This document shows, in pieces, positions 39,567-53,217 of a stretch of DNA of 64,000 nucleotides. The position numbers and the translations under genes were made by a program. Location: positions 248,001 to 312,000 of the forward strand of contig NW_027488633.1 in the NCBI RefSeq assembly GCF_050948215.1. Reading direction: 5' to 3'. The stretch is from Halictus rubicundus (lineage: Eukaryota > Arthropoda > Insecta > Hymenoptera > Halictidae). Within the stretch, counting starts at the first letter, position 1. The number at the start of each line of letters is the position of its first letter. Under the pieces are notes generated by a model. That model worked only from the letters and a program-made list of their open reading frames with translations, did not search any database and was not told the DNA's origin.

Positions 39567-42500
39567 ATGCTCTATCCTATCCTATCGTCTATCCTATCCT
39601 CTATCCTGTCCTCTCCTCTATCCTACCCTATCCTCTATCCTATCCTATCTTGTATCCTATCCTATCCTCTATCCTATCCTATCCTCTATCCTATCCTATC
39701 TTCTATCCTATCCTATCCTCTATCCTATCCTATCCTCTATCCTATCCTATCCTCTATCCTATCCTATCCTCTATCCTATCCTATCCTCTATCCGATCCTA
39801 TCCTCTATCCTATCCTATCCTTTATCCTATCCTATCCTCTATCCTATCGTATCCTCTATCCTATCCTTTCCTGTATCCTATCCAATCATCTATCCTATCG
39901 TATCCTCTATCCTATCCTATCTTCTATCCTATCCTATCCTCTATCCTATCCTATCCTCTATCCTATCCTATCCTCTATCCGATCCTATCCTCTATCCTAT
40001 CCTATCCTCTATCCTATCCTATCTTCTATCCTATCCTATCCTCTATCCTATCAAATCCCCCATCCTATCCTCTATCCTATCCTATCCTCTATCCTATCCT
40101 ATCCTCTATCCTATCCTATCCTCTATCCTATCCTATCCTCTATCCTATCCTATCCTCTATCCTGTCCTATCCTCTATCCTGTCCTATCCTCTATCCAATC
40201 CTCTATCCTATCCTATCCTCTATCCTATCCTATCCTCTATCCTATCCTATCCTCTATCCGATCCTATCCTCTATCCTATCCTATCCTCTATCCTATCCTA
40301 TCCTCTATCCTATCCTATCCTCTATCCTATTCTTTCCTGTATCCTATCCAATCCTCTATCCTATCCTATCCTCTATCCTATCCTATCCTCTATCCTATCC
40401 TATCCTCTATCCTATCCTATCCTCTATCCTATCCTATCCTCTATCCTATCCTCTATCCTATCCTATCATCTATCCGATCCTATCTTCTATCCTATCCTAT
40501 CCTCTATCCTATCCTATCCTCTATCCTATCCTATCCTCTATACTATCCTATCCTCTATCCGATCCTATCCTCTATCCTATCCTATCCTCTATCCTATCCA
40601 TTCCTCTATCCTATCATATCCTCTATCCTTTAATATCCTCTATCCTATCCTATCCTCTATCCTATCCTATCTTCTATCCTATCCTATCCTCTATCCTATC
40701 AAATCCCCTATCCTATCCTCTATCCTATCCTATCCTGTATCCTATCCAATCCTCAATCCTATCCTATCATCTATCCTCTATCCTATCCAATCCTCTATCC
40801 TATCCATTCCTCTATCCTATCATATCCTCTATCCTATAATATCCTCTATCCTATCCTATCCTCTATCCAATCCTCTATCCTATCCTATCCTCTATCCTAT
40901 CCTATCCTCTATCCAATCCTCTATCCTATCCTATCCTCTATCCTATCCTATCCTCTATCCTATCCTATCCTCTATACTATCCTATCCTCTATCCGATCCT
41001 ATCCTCTATCCTATCCTATCCTCTATCCTATCCATTCCTCTATCCTATCATATCCTCTATCCTATAATATCCTCTATCCTATCCTATCCTCTATCCTATC
41101 CTATCTTCTATCCTATCCTATCCTCTATCCTATCAAATCCCCTATCCTATCCTCTATCCTATCCTATCCTGTATCCTATCCAATCCTCAATCCTATCCTA
41201 TCATCTATCCTCTATCCTATCCAATCCTCTATCCTATCCATTCCTCTATCCTATCATATCCTCTATCCTATAATATCCTCTATCCTATCCTATCCTCTAT
41301 CCTATCCTATCCTCTATCCTATCAATTCCTCTATCCTATCATATCCTCTATCCTATAATATCCTCTATCCTATCCTATCCTCTATTCTATCCTATCTTCT
41401 ATCCTATCCTATCCTCTATCCTATCAAATCCCCTATCCTATCCTCTATCCTATCCTATCCTGTGTCCTATCCAATCCTCAATCCTATCCTATCATCTATC
41501 CTCTATCCTATCCAATCCTCTATCCTATCCATTCCTCTATCCTATCATATCCTCTATCCTATAATATCCTCTATCCTATCCTATCCTCTATCCAATCCTC
41601 TATCCTATCCTATCCTCTATCCTATCCTATCCTCTATCCTATCCTACCCCCAAACCAACCCAGCTTCTATCCTACCCTATCATCTATCCTATCAAATCTC
41701 CTATCCTATCCTCTATCCCATCGTATCCTCTATCCTATCCTATCTTCTATCCTATCCTATCCTCTATACTATCAAATCCCCAATCCTATCCTCTATCCTA
41801 TCCTATCCTCTATCCTATCCTATCTTCTATCCTACCCTATCATCTATCCTATCAAATCTCCTATCCTATCCTCTATCCTATCGTATCCTCTATCCTATCC
41901 TATCTTCTATCCTATCCTATCCTCTATCCTATCAAATCCCCAATCCTATCCTCTATCCTATCAAATCCCCAATCCTATCCTCTATCCTATCCTATCCTCT
42001 ATCCTATCCTATCCTCTATCCGATCCTATCCTCTATCCTATCCTATCCTCTATCCTATCCTATCCACTATCCTATCCTATCCTCTATCCTATCCTATCCT
42101 CTATCCTATCCTATCCTCTATCCTATCCTATCCTCTATCCTATCCTATCCTCTATCCTATCCTATCCTCTATCCTATCCTATCCTCTATCCTATCCTATC
42201 CTCTATCCTGTCCTATGCTCTATCCTATCCTATCCTCTATCCTATCCGCTCCTCTATCCTATCCAATCCTCTGTCCTATCCTATCCTCTATCCTGTCCTA
42301 TCCTCTATCCTATCCTATCCTCTATCCTATCCTCTATCCTATCCTATCCTCTATCCTATCCTATCCTCTATCCTATCCTATCTTCTATCCTATCCTATCC
42401 TCTATCCTATCAAATCCCCTATCCTATTCTCTATCCTATCCTATCCTGTATCCTATCCAATCCTCAATCCTATCCTATCATCTATCCTCTATCCTATCCA

Positions 42501-42779
42501 ATCCTCTATCCTATCCATTCCTCTATCCTATCATATCCTCTATCCTATAATATCCTCTATCATATTCTATCCTCTATCCAATCCTCTATCCTATCCTATC
42601 ATCTATCCTATCCTATCCTCTATCCTTTCCTATCCTCTATCCTATCCTATCCTCTATCCGATCCTATCCTCTATCCAATCCTCTATCCTATCCTATCCTC
42701 TATCCTATCCTATCCTCTATACTATCCTATCCTCTATCCTATCCTATCCTCTATCCTATCCTATCATCTATCCTGTCCT
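39567..42779. repeat. HOR unit B, copy 1, 3213 bp
   Basis: 3213 bp is exactly 189 x 17. Shares its first 130 bp and its last about 1.46 kb (from about 41318) with unit A, but carries a different internal cassette of about 1.6 kb (39700-41318). The cassette has CTTTATCC, CAAATCCCCC, two close CCTGTCC variants near 40165 and 40182, and a unique CTTTAATATCC at 40628. It recurs at 45444 and, in part, at 48657. Confidence 0.92.
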
Positions 42780-45443
42780 ATGCTCTATCCTATCCTATCG
42801 TCTATCCTATCCTCTATCCTGTCCTCTCCTCTATCCTACCCTATCCTCTATCCTATCCTATCTTGTATCCTATCCTATCCTCTATCCTATCCTATCCTCT
42901 ATCCTATCCTATCTTCTATCCTATTCTATCCTCTATCCTATCCTATCCTCTATCCTATCCTATCCTCTATCCTATCCTATCCTCTATCCTATCCTATCCT
43001 CTATCCAATCCTATCCTCTATCCTATCCTATCCTCTATCCTATCCTATCCTCTATCCTATCCTATCCTCTATCCTATCCTATCCTCTATCCTATCCTATC
43101 CTCTATCCTATCCTATCCTCTATCCTATCCTATCCTCTATCCTATCCTATCCTCTATCCTATCCAATCTTCTATCCTATCCTATCCTCTATCCTATCAAA
43201 TCCCCTATCCTATCCTCTATCCTATCCTATCCTCTATGCTATCCTATCCTCTATCCTATCCTATCCTCTATCCTATCCTATCCTCTATCCTATCCTATCC
43301 TCTATCCTATCCTATCCTCTATCCTATCCTACCCCCAAACCAACCCAGCTTCTATCCTACCCTATCATCTATCCTATCAAATCTCCTATCCTATCCTCTA
43401 TCCTATCCTATCCTCTATCCTATCCTATCCTCTATCCTATCCTATCCTCTATCCTATCCTATCCTCTATCCTATCCTATCCTCTATCCTATCCTATCCTC
43501 TATCCTATCCTATCCTCTATCCTATCCTATCCTCTATCCTATCCTATCCTCTATCCGATCCTATCCTCTATCCTATCCTATTCTCTATCCTATCCTATCC
43601 TCTATCCCATCCTATCCTCTATCCTATCCTTTCCTGTATCCTATCCTATCCTCTATCCTATCCTATCCTGTATCCTATCCTTTCCTGTATCCTATCCAAT
43701 CCTCTATCCTATCCTATCCTCTATCCTATCGTATCCTCTATCCTATCCTATCTTCTATCCTATCCTATCCTCTATCCTATCCTATCCTCTATCCTATCCT
43801 ATCCTCTATCCGATCCTATCCTCTATCCTATCCTATCCTCTATCCTATCCCATCTTCTATCCTATCCTATCCTCTATCCTATCAAATCCCCTATCCTATC
43901 CTCTATCCTATCCTATCCTGTATCCTATTAAATCCTCAATAATATACTATCATCTATCCTCTATCCTATCCAATCCTCTATCCTATCAATTCCTCTATCC
44001 TATCATATCCTCTATCCTATAATATCCTCTATCCTATCCTATCCTCTATTCTATCCTATCTTCTATCCTATCCTATCCTCTATCCTATCAAATCCCCTAT
44101 CCTATCCTCTATCCTATCCTATCCTGTGTCCTATCCAATCCTCAATCCTATCCTATCATCTATCCTCTATCCTATCCAATCCTCTATCCTATCCATTCCT
44201 CTATCCTATCATATCCTCTATCCTATAATATCCTCTATCCTATCCTATCCTCTATCCAATCCTCTATCCTATCCTATCCTCTATCCTATCCTATCCTCTA
44301 TCCTATCCTACCCCCAAACCAACCCAGCTTCTATCCTACCCTATCATCTATCCTATCAAATCTCCTATCCTATCCTCTATCCCATCGTATCCTCTATCCT
44401 ATCCTATCTTCTATCCTATCCTATCCTCTATACTATCAAATCCCCAATCCTATCCTCTATCCTATCCTATCCTCTATCCTATCCTATCTTCTATCCTACC
44501 CTATCATCTATCCTATCAAATCTCCTATCCTATCCTCTATCCTATCGTATCCTCTATCCTATCCTATCTTCTATCCTATCCTATCCTCTATCCTATCAAA
44601 TCCCCAATCCTATCCTCTATCCTATCAAATCCCCAATCCTATCCTCTATCCTATCCTATCCTCTATCCTATCCTATCCTCTATCCGATCCTATCCTCTAT
44701 CCTATCCTATCCTCTATCCTATCCTATCCACTATCCTATCCTATCCTCTATCCTATCCTATCCTCTATCCTATCCTATCCTCTATCCTATCCTATCCTCT
44801 ATCCTATCCTATCCTCTATCCTATCCTATCCTCTATCCTATCCTATCCTCTATCCTATCCTATCCTCTATCCTGTCCTATGCTCTATCCTATCCTATCCT
44901 CTATCCTATCCGCTCCTCTATCCTATCCAATCCTCTGTCCTATCCTATCCTCTATCCTGTCCTATCCTCTATCCTATCCTATCCTCTATCCTATCCTCTA
45001 TCCTATCCTATCCTCTATCCTATCCTATCCTCTATCCTATCCTATCTTCTATCCTATCCTATCCTCTATCCTATCAAATCCCCTATCCTATTCTCTATCC
45101 TATCCTATCCTGTATCCTATCCAATCCTCAATCCTATCCTATCATCTATCCTCTATCCTATCCAATCCTCTATCCTATCCATTCCTCTATCCTATCATAT
45201 CCTCTATCCTATAATATCCTCTATCATATTCTATCCTCTATCCAATCCTCTATCCTATCCTATCATCTATCCTATCCTATCCTCTATCCTTTCCTATCCT
45301 CTATCCTATCCTATCCTCTATCCGATCCTATCCTCTATCCAATCCTCTATCCTATCCTATCCTCTATCCTATCCTATCCTCTATACTATCCTATCCTCTA
45401 TCCTATCCTATCCTCTATCCTATCCTATCATCTATCCTGTCCT
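42780..45443. repeat. HOR unit A, copy 2, 2664 bp
   Basis: Same length and landmark order as 36903-39566 at an offset of 5877 bp. CCAACCCAGCTTC landmarks are at 43328 and 44307, the 29-bp duplication at 44597/44626 and CCGCTCC G at 44912. No difference from copy 1 was seen in the stretches compared. Confidence 0.92.
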
Positions 45444-48400
45444 ATGCTCTATCCTATCCTATCGTCTATCCTATCCTCTATCCTGTCCTCTCCTCTATCC
45501 TACCCTATCCTCTATCCTATCCTATCTTGTATCCTATCCTATCCTCTATCCTATCCTATCCTCTATCCTATCCTATCTTCTATCCTATCCTATCCTCTAT
45601 CCTATCCTATCCTCTATCCTATCCTATCCTCTATCCTATCCTATCCTCTATCCTATCCTATCCTCTATCCGATCCTATCCTCTATCCTATCCTATCCTTT
45701 ATCCTATCCTATCCTCTATCCTATCGTATCCTCTATCCTATCCTTTCCTGTATCCTATCCAATCATCTATCCTATCGTATCCTCTATCCTATCCTATCTT
45801 CTATCCTATCCTATCCTCTATCCTATCCTATCCTCTATCCTATCCTATCCTCTATCCGATCCTATCCTCTATCCTATCCTATCCTCTATCCTATCCTATC
45901 TTCTATCCTATCCTATCCTCTATCCTATCAAATCCCCCATCCTATCCTCTATCCTATCCTATCCTCTATCCTATCCTATCCTCTATCCTATCCTATCCTC
46001 TATCCTATCCTATCCTCTATCCTATCCTATCCTCTATCCTGTCCTATCCTCTATCCTGTCCTATCCTCTATCCAATCCTCTATCCTATCCTATCCTCTAT
46101 CCTATCCTATCCTCTATCCTATCCTATCCTCTATCCGATCCTATCCTCTATCCTATCCTATCCTCTATCCTATCCTATCCTCTATCCTATCCTATCCTCT
46201 ATCCTATTCTTTCCTGTATCCTATCCAATCCTCTATCCTATCCTATCCTCTATCCTATCCTATCCTCTATCCTATCCTATCCTCTATCCTATCCTATCCT
46301 CTATCCTATCCTATCCTCTATCCTATCCTCTATCCTATCCTATCATCTATCCGATCCTATCTTCTATCCTATCCTATCCTCTATCCTATCCTATCCTCTA
46401 TCCTATCCTATCCTCTATACTATCCTATCCTCTATCCGATCCTATCCTCTATCCTATCCTATCCTCTATCCTATCCATTCCTCTATCCTATCATATCCTC
46501 TATCCTTTAATATCCTCTATCCTATCCTATCCTCTATCCTATCCTATCTTCTATCCTATCCTATCCTCTATCCTATCAAATCCCCTATCCTATCCTCTAT
46601 CCTATCCTATCCTGTATCCTATCCAATCCTCAATCCTATCCTATCATCTATCCTCTATCCTATCCAATCCTCTATCCTATCCATTCCTCTATCCTATCAT
46701 ATCCTCTATCCTATAATATCCTCTATCCTATCCTATCCTCTATCCAATCCTCTATCCTATCCTATCCTCTATCCTATCCTATCCTCTATCCAATCCTCTA
46801 TCCTATCCTATCCTCTATCCTATCCTATCCTCTATCCTATCCTATCCTCTATACTATCCTATCCTCTATCCGATCCTATCCTCTATCCTATCCTATCCTC
46901 TATCCTATCCATTCCTCTATCCTATCATATCCTCTATCCTATAATATCCTCTATCCTATCCTATCCTCTATCCTATCCTATCTTCTATCCTATCCTATCC
47001 TCTATCCTATCAAATCCCCTATCCTATCCTCTATCCTATCCTATCCTGTATCCTATCCAATCCTCAATCCTATCCTATCATCTATCCTCTATCCTATCCA
47101 ATCCTCTATCCTATCCATTCCTCTATCCTATCATATCCTCTATCCTATAATATCCTCTATCCTATCCTATCCTCTATCCTATCCTATCCTCTATCCTATC
47201 AATTCCTCTATCCTATCATATCCTCTATCCTATAATATCCTCTATCCTATCCTATCCTCTATTCTATCCTATCTTCTATCCTATCCTATCCTCTATCCTA
47301 TCAAATCCCCTATCCTATCCTCTATCCTATCCTATCCTGTGTCCTATCCAATCCTCAATCCTATCCTATCATCTATCCTCTATCCTATCCAATCCTCTAT
47401 CCTATCCATTCCTCTATCCTATCATATCCTCTATCCTATAATATCCTCTATCCTATCCTATCCTCTATCCAATCCTCTATCCTATCCTATCCTCTATCCT
47501 ATCCTATCCTCTATCCTATCCTACCCCCAAACCAACCCAGCTTCTATCCTACCCTATCATCTATCCTATCAAATCTCCTATCCTATCCTCTATCCCATCG
47601 TATCCTCTATCCTATCCTATCTTCTATCCTATCCTATCCTCTATACTATCAAATCCCCAATCCTATCCTCTATCCTATCCTATCCTCTATCCTATCCTAT
47701 CTTCTATCCTACCCTATCATCTATCCTATCAAATCTCCTATCCTATCCTCTATCCTATCGTATCCTCTATCCTATCCTATCTTCTATCCTATCCTATCCT
47801 CTATCCTATCAAATCCCCAATCCTATCCTCTATCCTATCAAATCCCCAATCCTATCCTCTATCCTATCCTATCCTCTATCCTATCCTATCCTCTATCCGA
47901 TCCTATCCTCTATCCTATCCTATCCTCTATCCTATCCTATCCACTATCCTATCCTATCCTCTATCCTATCCTATCCTCTATCCTATCCTATCCTCTATCC
48001 TATCCTATCCTCTATCCTATCCTATCCTCTATCCTATCCTATCCTCTATCCTATCCTATCCTCTATCCTATCCTATCCTCTATCCTGTCCTATGCTCTAT
48101 CCTATCCTATCCTCTATCCTATCCGCTCCTCTATCCTATCCAATCCTCTGTCCTATCCTATCCTCTATCCTGTCCTATCCTCTATCCTATCCTATCCTCT
48201 ATCCTATCCTCTATCCTATCCTATCCTCTATCCTATCCTATCCTCTATCCTATCCTATCTTCTATCCTATCCTATCCTCTATCCTATCAAATCCCCTATC
48301 CTATTCTCTATCCTATCCTATCCTGTATCCTATCCAATCCTCAATCCTATCCTATCATCTATCCTCTATCCTATCCAATCCTCTATCCTATCCATTCCTC

Positions 48401-48656
48401 TATCCTATCATATCCTCTATCCTATAATATCCTCTATCATATTCTATCCTCTATCCAATCCTCTATCCTATCCTATCATCTATCCTATCCTATCCTCTAT
48501 CCTTTCCTATCCTCTATCCTATCCTATCCTCTATCCGATCCTATCCTCTATCCAATCCTCTATCCTATCCTATCCTCTATCCTATCCTATCCTCTATACT
48601 ATCCTATCCTCTATCCTATCCTATCCTCTATCCTATCCTATCATCTATCCTGTCCT
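45444..48656. repeat. HOR unit B, copy 2, 3213 bp
   Basis: Matches 39567-42779 at an offset of 5877 bp, including the private CTTTAATATCC near 46505, a CCAACCCAGCTTC landmark at 47520, the 29-bp duplication at 47810 and CCGCTCC G at 48125. Followed directly by another B start, breaking the A-B alternation. Confidence 0.92.
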
Positions 48657-50392
48657 ATGCTCTATCCTATCCTATCGTCTATCCTATCCTCTATCCTGTC
48701 CTCTCCTCTATCCTACCCTATCCTCTATCCTATCCTATCTTGTATCCTATCCTATCCTCTATCCTATCCTATCCTCTATCCTATCCTATCTTCTATCCTA
48801 TCCTATCCTCTATCCTATCCTATCCTCTATCCTATCCTATCCTCTATCCTATCCTATCCTCTATCCTATCCTATCCTCTATCCGATCCTATCCTCTATCC
48901 TATCCTATCCTTTATCCTATCCTATCCTCTATCCTATCGTATCCTCTATCCTATCCTTTCCTGTATCCTATCCAATCATCTATCCTATCGTATCCTCTAT
49001 CCTATCCTATCTTCTATCCTATCCTATCCTCTATCCTATCCTATCCTCTATCCTATCCTATCCTCTATCCGATCCTATCCTCTATCCTATCCTATCCTCT
49101 ATCCTATCCTATCTTCTATCCTATCCTATCCTCTATCCTATCAAATCCCCCATCCTATCCTCTATCCTATCCTATCCTCTATCCTATCCTATCCTCTATC
49201 CTATCCTATCCTCTATCCTATCCTATCCTCTATCCTATCCTATCCTCTATCCTGTCCTATCCTCTATCCTGTCCTATCCTCTATCCAATCCTCTATCCTA
49301 TCCTATCCTCTATCCTATCCTATCCTCTATCCTATCCTATCCTCTATCCGATCCTATCCTCTATCCTATCCTATCCTCTATCCTATCCTATCCTCTATCC
49401 TATCCTATCCTCTATCCTATTCTTTCCTGTATCCTATCCAATCCTCTATCCTATCCTATCCTCTATCCTATCCTATCCTCTATCCTATCCTATCCTCTAT
49501 CCTATCCTATCCTCTATCCTATCCTATCCTCTATCCTATCCTCTATCCTATCCTATCATCTATCCGATCCTATCTTCTATCCTATCCTATCCTCTATCCT
49601 ATCCTATCCTCTATCCTATCCTATCCTCTATACTATCCTATCCTCTATCCGATCCTATCCTCTATCCTATCCTATCCTCTATCCTATCCATTCCTCTATC
49701 CTATCATATCCTCTATCCTTTAATATCCTCTATCCTATCCTATCCTCTATCCTATCCTATCTTCTATCCTATCCTATCCTCTATCCTATCAAATCCCCTA
49801 TCCTATCCTCTATCCTATCCTATCCTGTATCCTATCCAATCCTCAATCCTATCCTATCATCTATCCTCTATCCTATCCAATCCTCTATCCTATCCATTCC
49901 TCTATCCTATCATATCCTCTATCCTATAATATCCTCTATCCTATCCTATCCTCTATCCAATCCTCTATCCTATCCTATCCTCTATCCTATCCTATCCTCT
50001 ATCCAATCCTCTATCCTATCCTATCCTCTATCCTATCCTATCCTCTATCCTATCCTATCCTCTATACTATCCTATCCTCTATCCGATCCTATCCTCTATC
50101 CTATCCTATCCTCTATCCTATCCATTCCTCTATCCTATCATATCCTCTATCCTATAATATCCTCTATCCTATCCTATCCTCTATCCTATCCTATCTTCTA
50201 TCCTATCCTATCCTCTATCCTATCAAATCCCCTATCCTATCCTCTATCCTATCCTATCCTGTATCCTATCCAATCCTCAATCCTATCCTATCATCTATCC
50301 TCTATCCTATCCAATCCTCTATCCTATCCATTCCTCTATCCTATCATATCCTCTATCCTATAATATCCTCTATCCTATCCTATCCTCTATCC
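48657..50392. repeat. HOR unit B, copy 3, truncated at about 50392
   Basis: Follows unit B copy 2 at an offset of 3213 bp, with CTTTAATATCC near 49718. At about 50392 the sequence continues with CCAATCCTC and the plain CCTACCCCCAAACC landmark (50442), where the complete B units have plain 17-mers and then CAATTCCTC. This is a breakpoint between the homogeneous array and the next region. Confidence 0.9.
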
Positions 50393-53217
50393 AATCCTCT
50401 ATCCTATCCTATCCTCTATCCTATCCTATCCTCTATCCTATCCTACCCCCAAACCTATCCTATCTTCTATCCTACCCTATCATCTATCCTATCAAATCTC
50501 CTATCCTATCCTCTATCCTATCGTATCCTCTATCCTATCCTATCTTCTATCCTATCCTATCCTCTATCCTATCAAATCCCCAATCCTATCCTCTATCCTA
50601 TCCTATCCTCTATCCTATCCTATCCTCTATCCTATCCTTTCCTGTATCCTATCCAATCCTCTATCCTATCCTATCCTCTATCCTATCCTATCCTCTATCC
50701 TATCCTATCCTCTATCCTATCCTCTATCCTATCCTATCCTCTATCCGATCCTATCTTCTATCCTATCCTATCCTCTATCCTATCCTATCCTCTATCCTAT
50801 CGTATCCTCTATCCTATCCTATCTTCTATCCAATCCTATCCTCTATCCTATCCTATCCTCTATACTATCCTATCCTCTATCCGATCCTATCCTCTATCCT
50901 ATCCTATCCTCTATCCTATCCATTCCTCTATCCTATCATATCCTCTATCCTATAATATCCTCTATCATATTCTATCCTCTATCCAATCCTCTATCCTATC
51001 CTATCATCTATCCTATCCATTCCTCTATCCTATCATATCCTCTATCCTATAATATCCTCTATCATATTCTATCCTCTATCCAATCCTCTATCCTATCCTA
51101 TCTTCTATCCTATCCTATCCTCCATCCTATCCTATCCTCTATCCTATCCTATCCTCTATCCGATCCTATCCTCTATCCTATCCTATCCTCTATCCTATCC
51201 TATCTTCTATCCTATCCTATCCTCTATCCTATCAAATCCCCCATCCTATCCTCTATCCTATCCTATCCTCTATCCTATCCTATCCTCTATCCTATCCTAT
51301 CCTCTATCCTATCCTATCCTCTATCCTATCCTATCCTCTATCCTATCCTATCCTCTATCCTATCCTATCCTCTATCCTGTCCTATCCTCTATCCAATCCT
51401 CTATCCTATCCTATCCTCTATCCTATCCTATCCTCTATCCGATCCTATCCTCTATCCTATCCTATCCTCTATCCTGTCCTATCCTCTATCCTATCCTATC
51501 CTCTATCCTATCCTTTCCTGTATCCTATCCAATCCTCTATCCTATCCTATCCTCTATCCTATCCTATCCTCTATCCTATCCTATCCTCTATCCTATCCTA
51601 TCCTCTATCCTATCCTCTATCCTATCCTCTATCCTATCCTATCCTCTATCCGATCCTATCTTCTATCCTATCCTATCCTCTATCCTATCCTATCCTCTAT
51701 CCTATCCTATCCTCTATCCTATCCTTTCCTGTATCCTATCCAATCCTCTATCCTATCCTATCCTCTATCCTATCGTATCCTCTATCCTATCCTATCTTCT
51801 ATCCAATCCTATCCTCTATCCTATCCTATCCTCTATACTATCCTATCCTCTATCCGATCCTATCCTCTATCCTATCCTATCCTCTATCCTATCCATTCCT
51901 CTATCCTATCATATCCTCTATCCTATAATATCCTCTATCCTATCCTATCCTCTATCCTATCCTATCTTCTATCCTATCCTATCCTCTATCCTATCAAATC
52001 CCCTATCCTATCCTCTATCCTATCCTATCCTGTATCCTATCCAATCCTCAATCCTATCCTATCATCTATCCTCTATCCTATCCAATCCTCTATCCTATCC
52101 ATTCCTCTATCCTATCATATCCTCTATCCTATAATATCCTCTATCCTATCCTATCCTCTATCCAATCCTCTATCCTATCCTATCCTCTATCCTATCCTAT
52201 CCTCTATCCTATCCTACCCCCAAACCTATCCTATCTTCTATCCTACCCTATCATCTATCCTATCAAATCTCCTATCCTATCCTCTATCCTATCGTATCCT
52301 CTATCCTATCCTATCTTCTATCCTATCCTATCCTCTATCCTATCAAATCCCCAATCCTATCCTCTATCCTATCCTATCCTCTATCCTATCCTATCCTCTA
52401 TCCTATCCTTTCCTGTATCCTATCCAATCCTCTATCCTATCCTATCCTCTATCCTATCCTATCCTCTATCCTATCCTCTATCCTATCCTATCCTCTATCC
52501 GATCCTATCTTCTATCCTATCCTATCCTCTATCCTATCCTATCCTCTATCCTATCCTATCCTCTATCCGATCCTATCTTCTATCCTATCCTATCCTCTAT
52601 CCTATCCTATCCTCTATCCTATCCTTTCCTGTATCCTATCCAATCCTCTATCCTATCCTATCCTCTATCCTATCGTATCCTCTATCCTATCCTATCTTCT
52701 ATCCAATCCTATCCTCTATCCTATCCTATCCTCTATACTATCCTATCCTCTATCCGATCCTATCCTCTATCCTATCCTATCCTCTATCCTATCCATTCCT
52801 CTATCCTATCATATCCTCTATCCTATAATATCCTCTATCCTATCCTATCCTCTATCCTATCCTATCTTCTATCCTATCCTATCCTCTATCCTATCAAATC
52901 CCCTATCCTATCCTCTATCCTATCCTATCCTGTATCCTATCCAATCCTCAATCCTATCCTATCATCTATCCTCTATCCTATCCAATCCTCTATCCTATCC
53001 ATTCCTCTATCCTATCATATCCTCTATCCTATAATATCCTCTATCCTATCCTATCCTCTATCCAATCCTCTATCCTATCCTATCCTCTATCCTATCCTAT
53101 CCTCTATCCTATCCTACCCCCAAACCTATCCTATCTTCTATCCTACCCTATCATCTATCCTATCAAATCTCCTATCCTATCCTCTATCCTATCGTATCCT
53201 CTATCCTATCCTATCTT
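50393..53217. repeat. Mosaic region with 900-bp tandem repeat
   Basis: The landmark CCTACCCCCAAACC is at 50442, 52213 and 53113. The last two belong to a 900-bp tandem: 51681-52317 and 52581-53217 look identical, diverging at 52318 (TATCTTCTATCC against TATCTTGTATCC). A run of three 12-bp units is near 51610-51640, and a private TCCATCC near 51121. Parts recur at 58.6-60.5 kb with an offset of 7460 bp. Confidence 0.82.
50966..51159. repeat. 97-bp tandem duplication around CATATTC
   Basis: CATATTC starts at 50966 and again at 51063. Equivalent doublets are at 54491/54588, 57463/57560 and 58324/58421, each 97 bp apart (five 17-mers plus one 12-mer). Elsewhere (for example 1156 or 36687) CATATTC stands alone. 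The doublet is therefore a marker restricted to 50.9-58.5 kb. Confidence 0.85.

Noticed and set aside
36903..50392. Certainty that the A/B array is real biology
   Set aside because: Near-perfect multi-kilobase repeats can be expanded or collapsed by assembly; the sequence alone cannot decide, so this is kept as a caveat.
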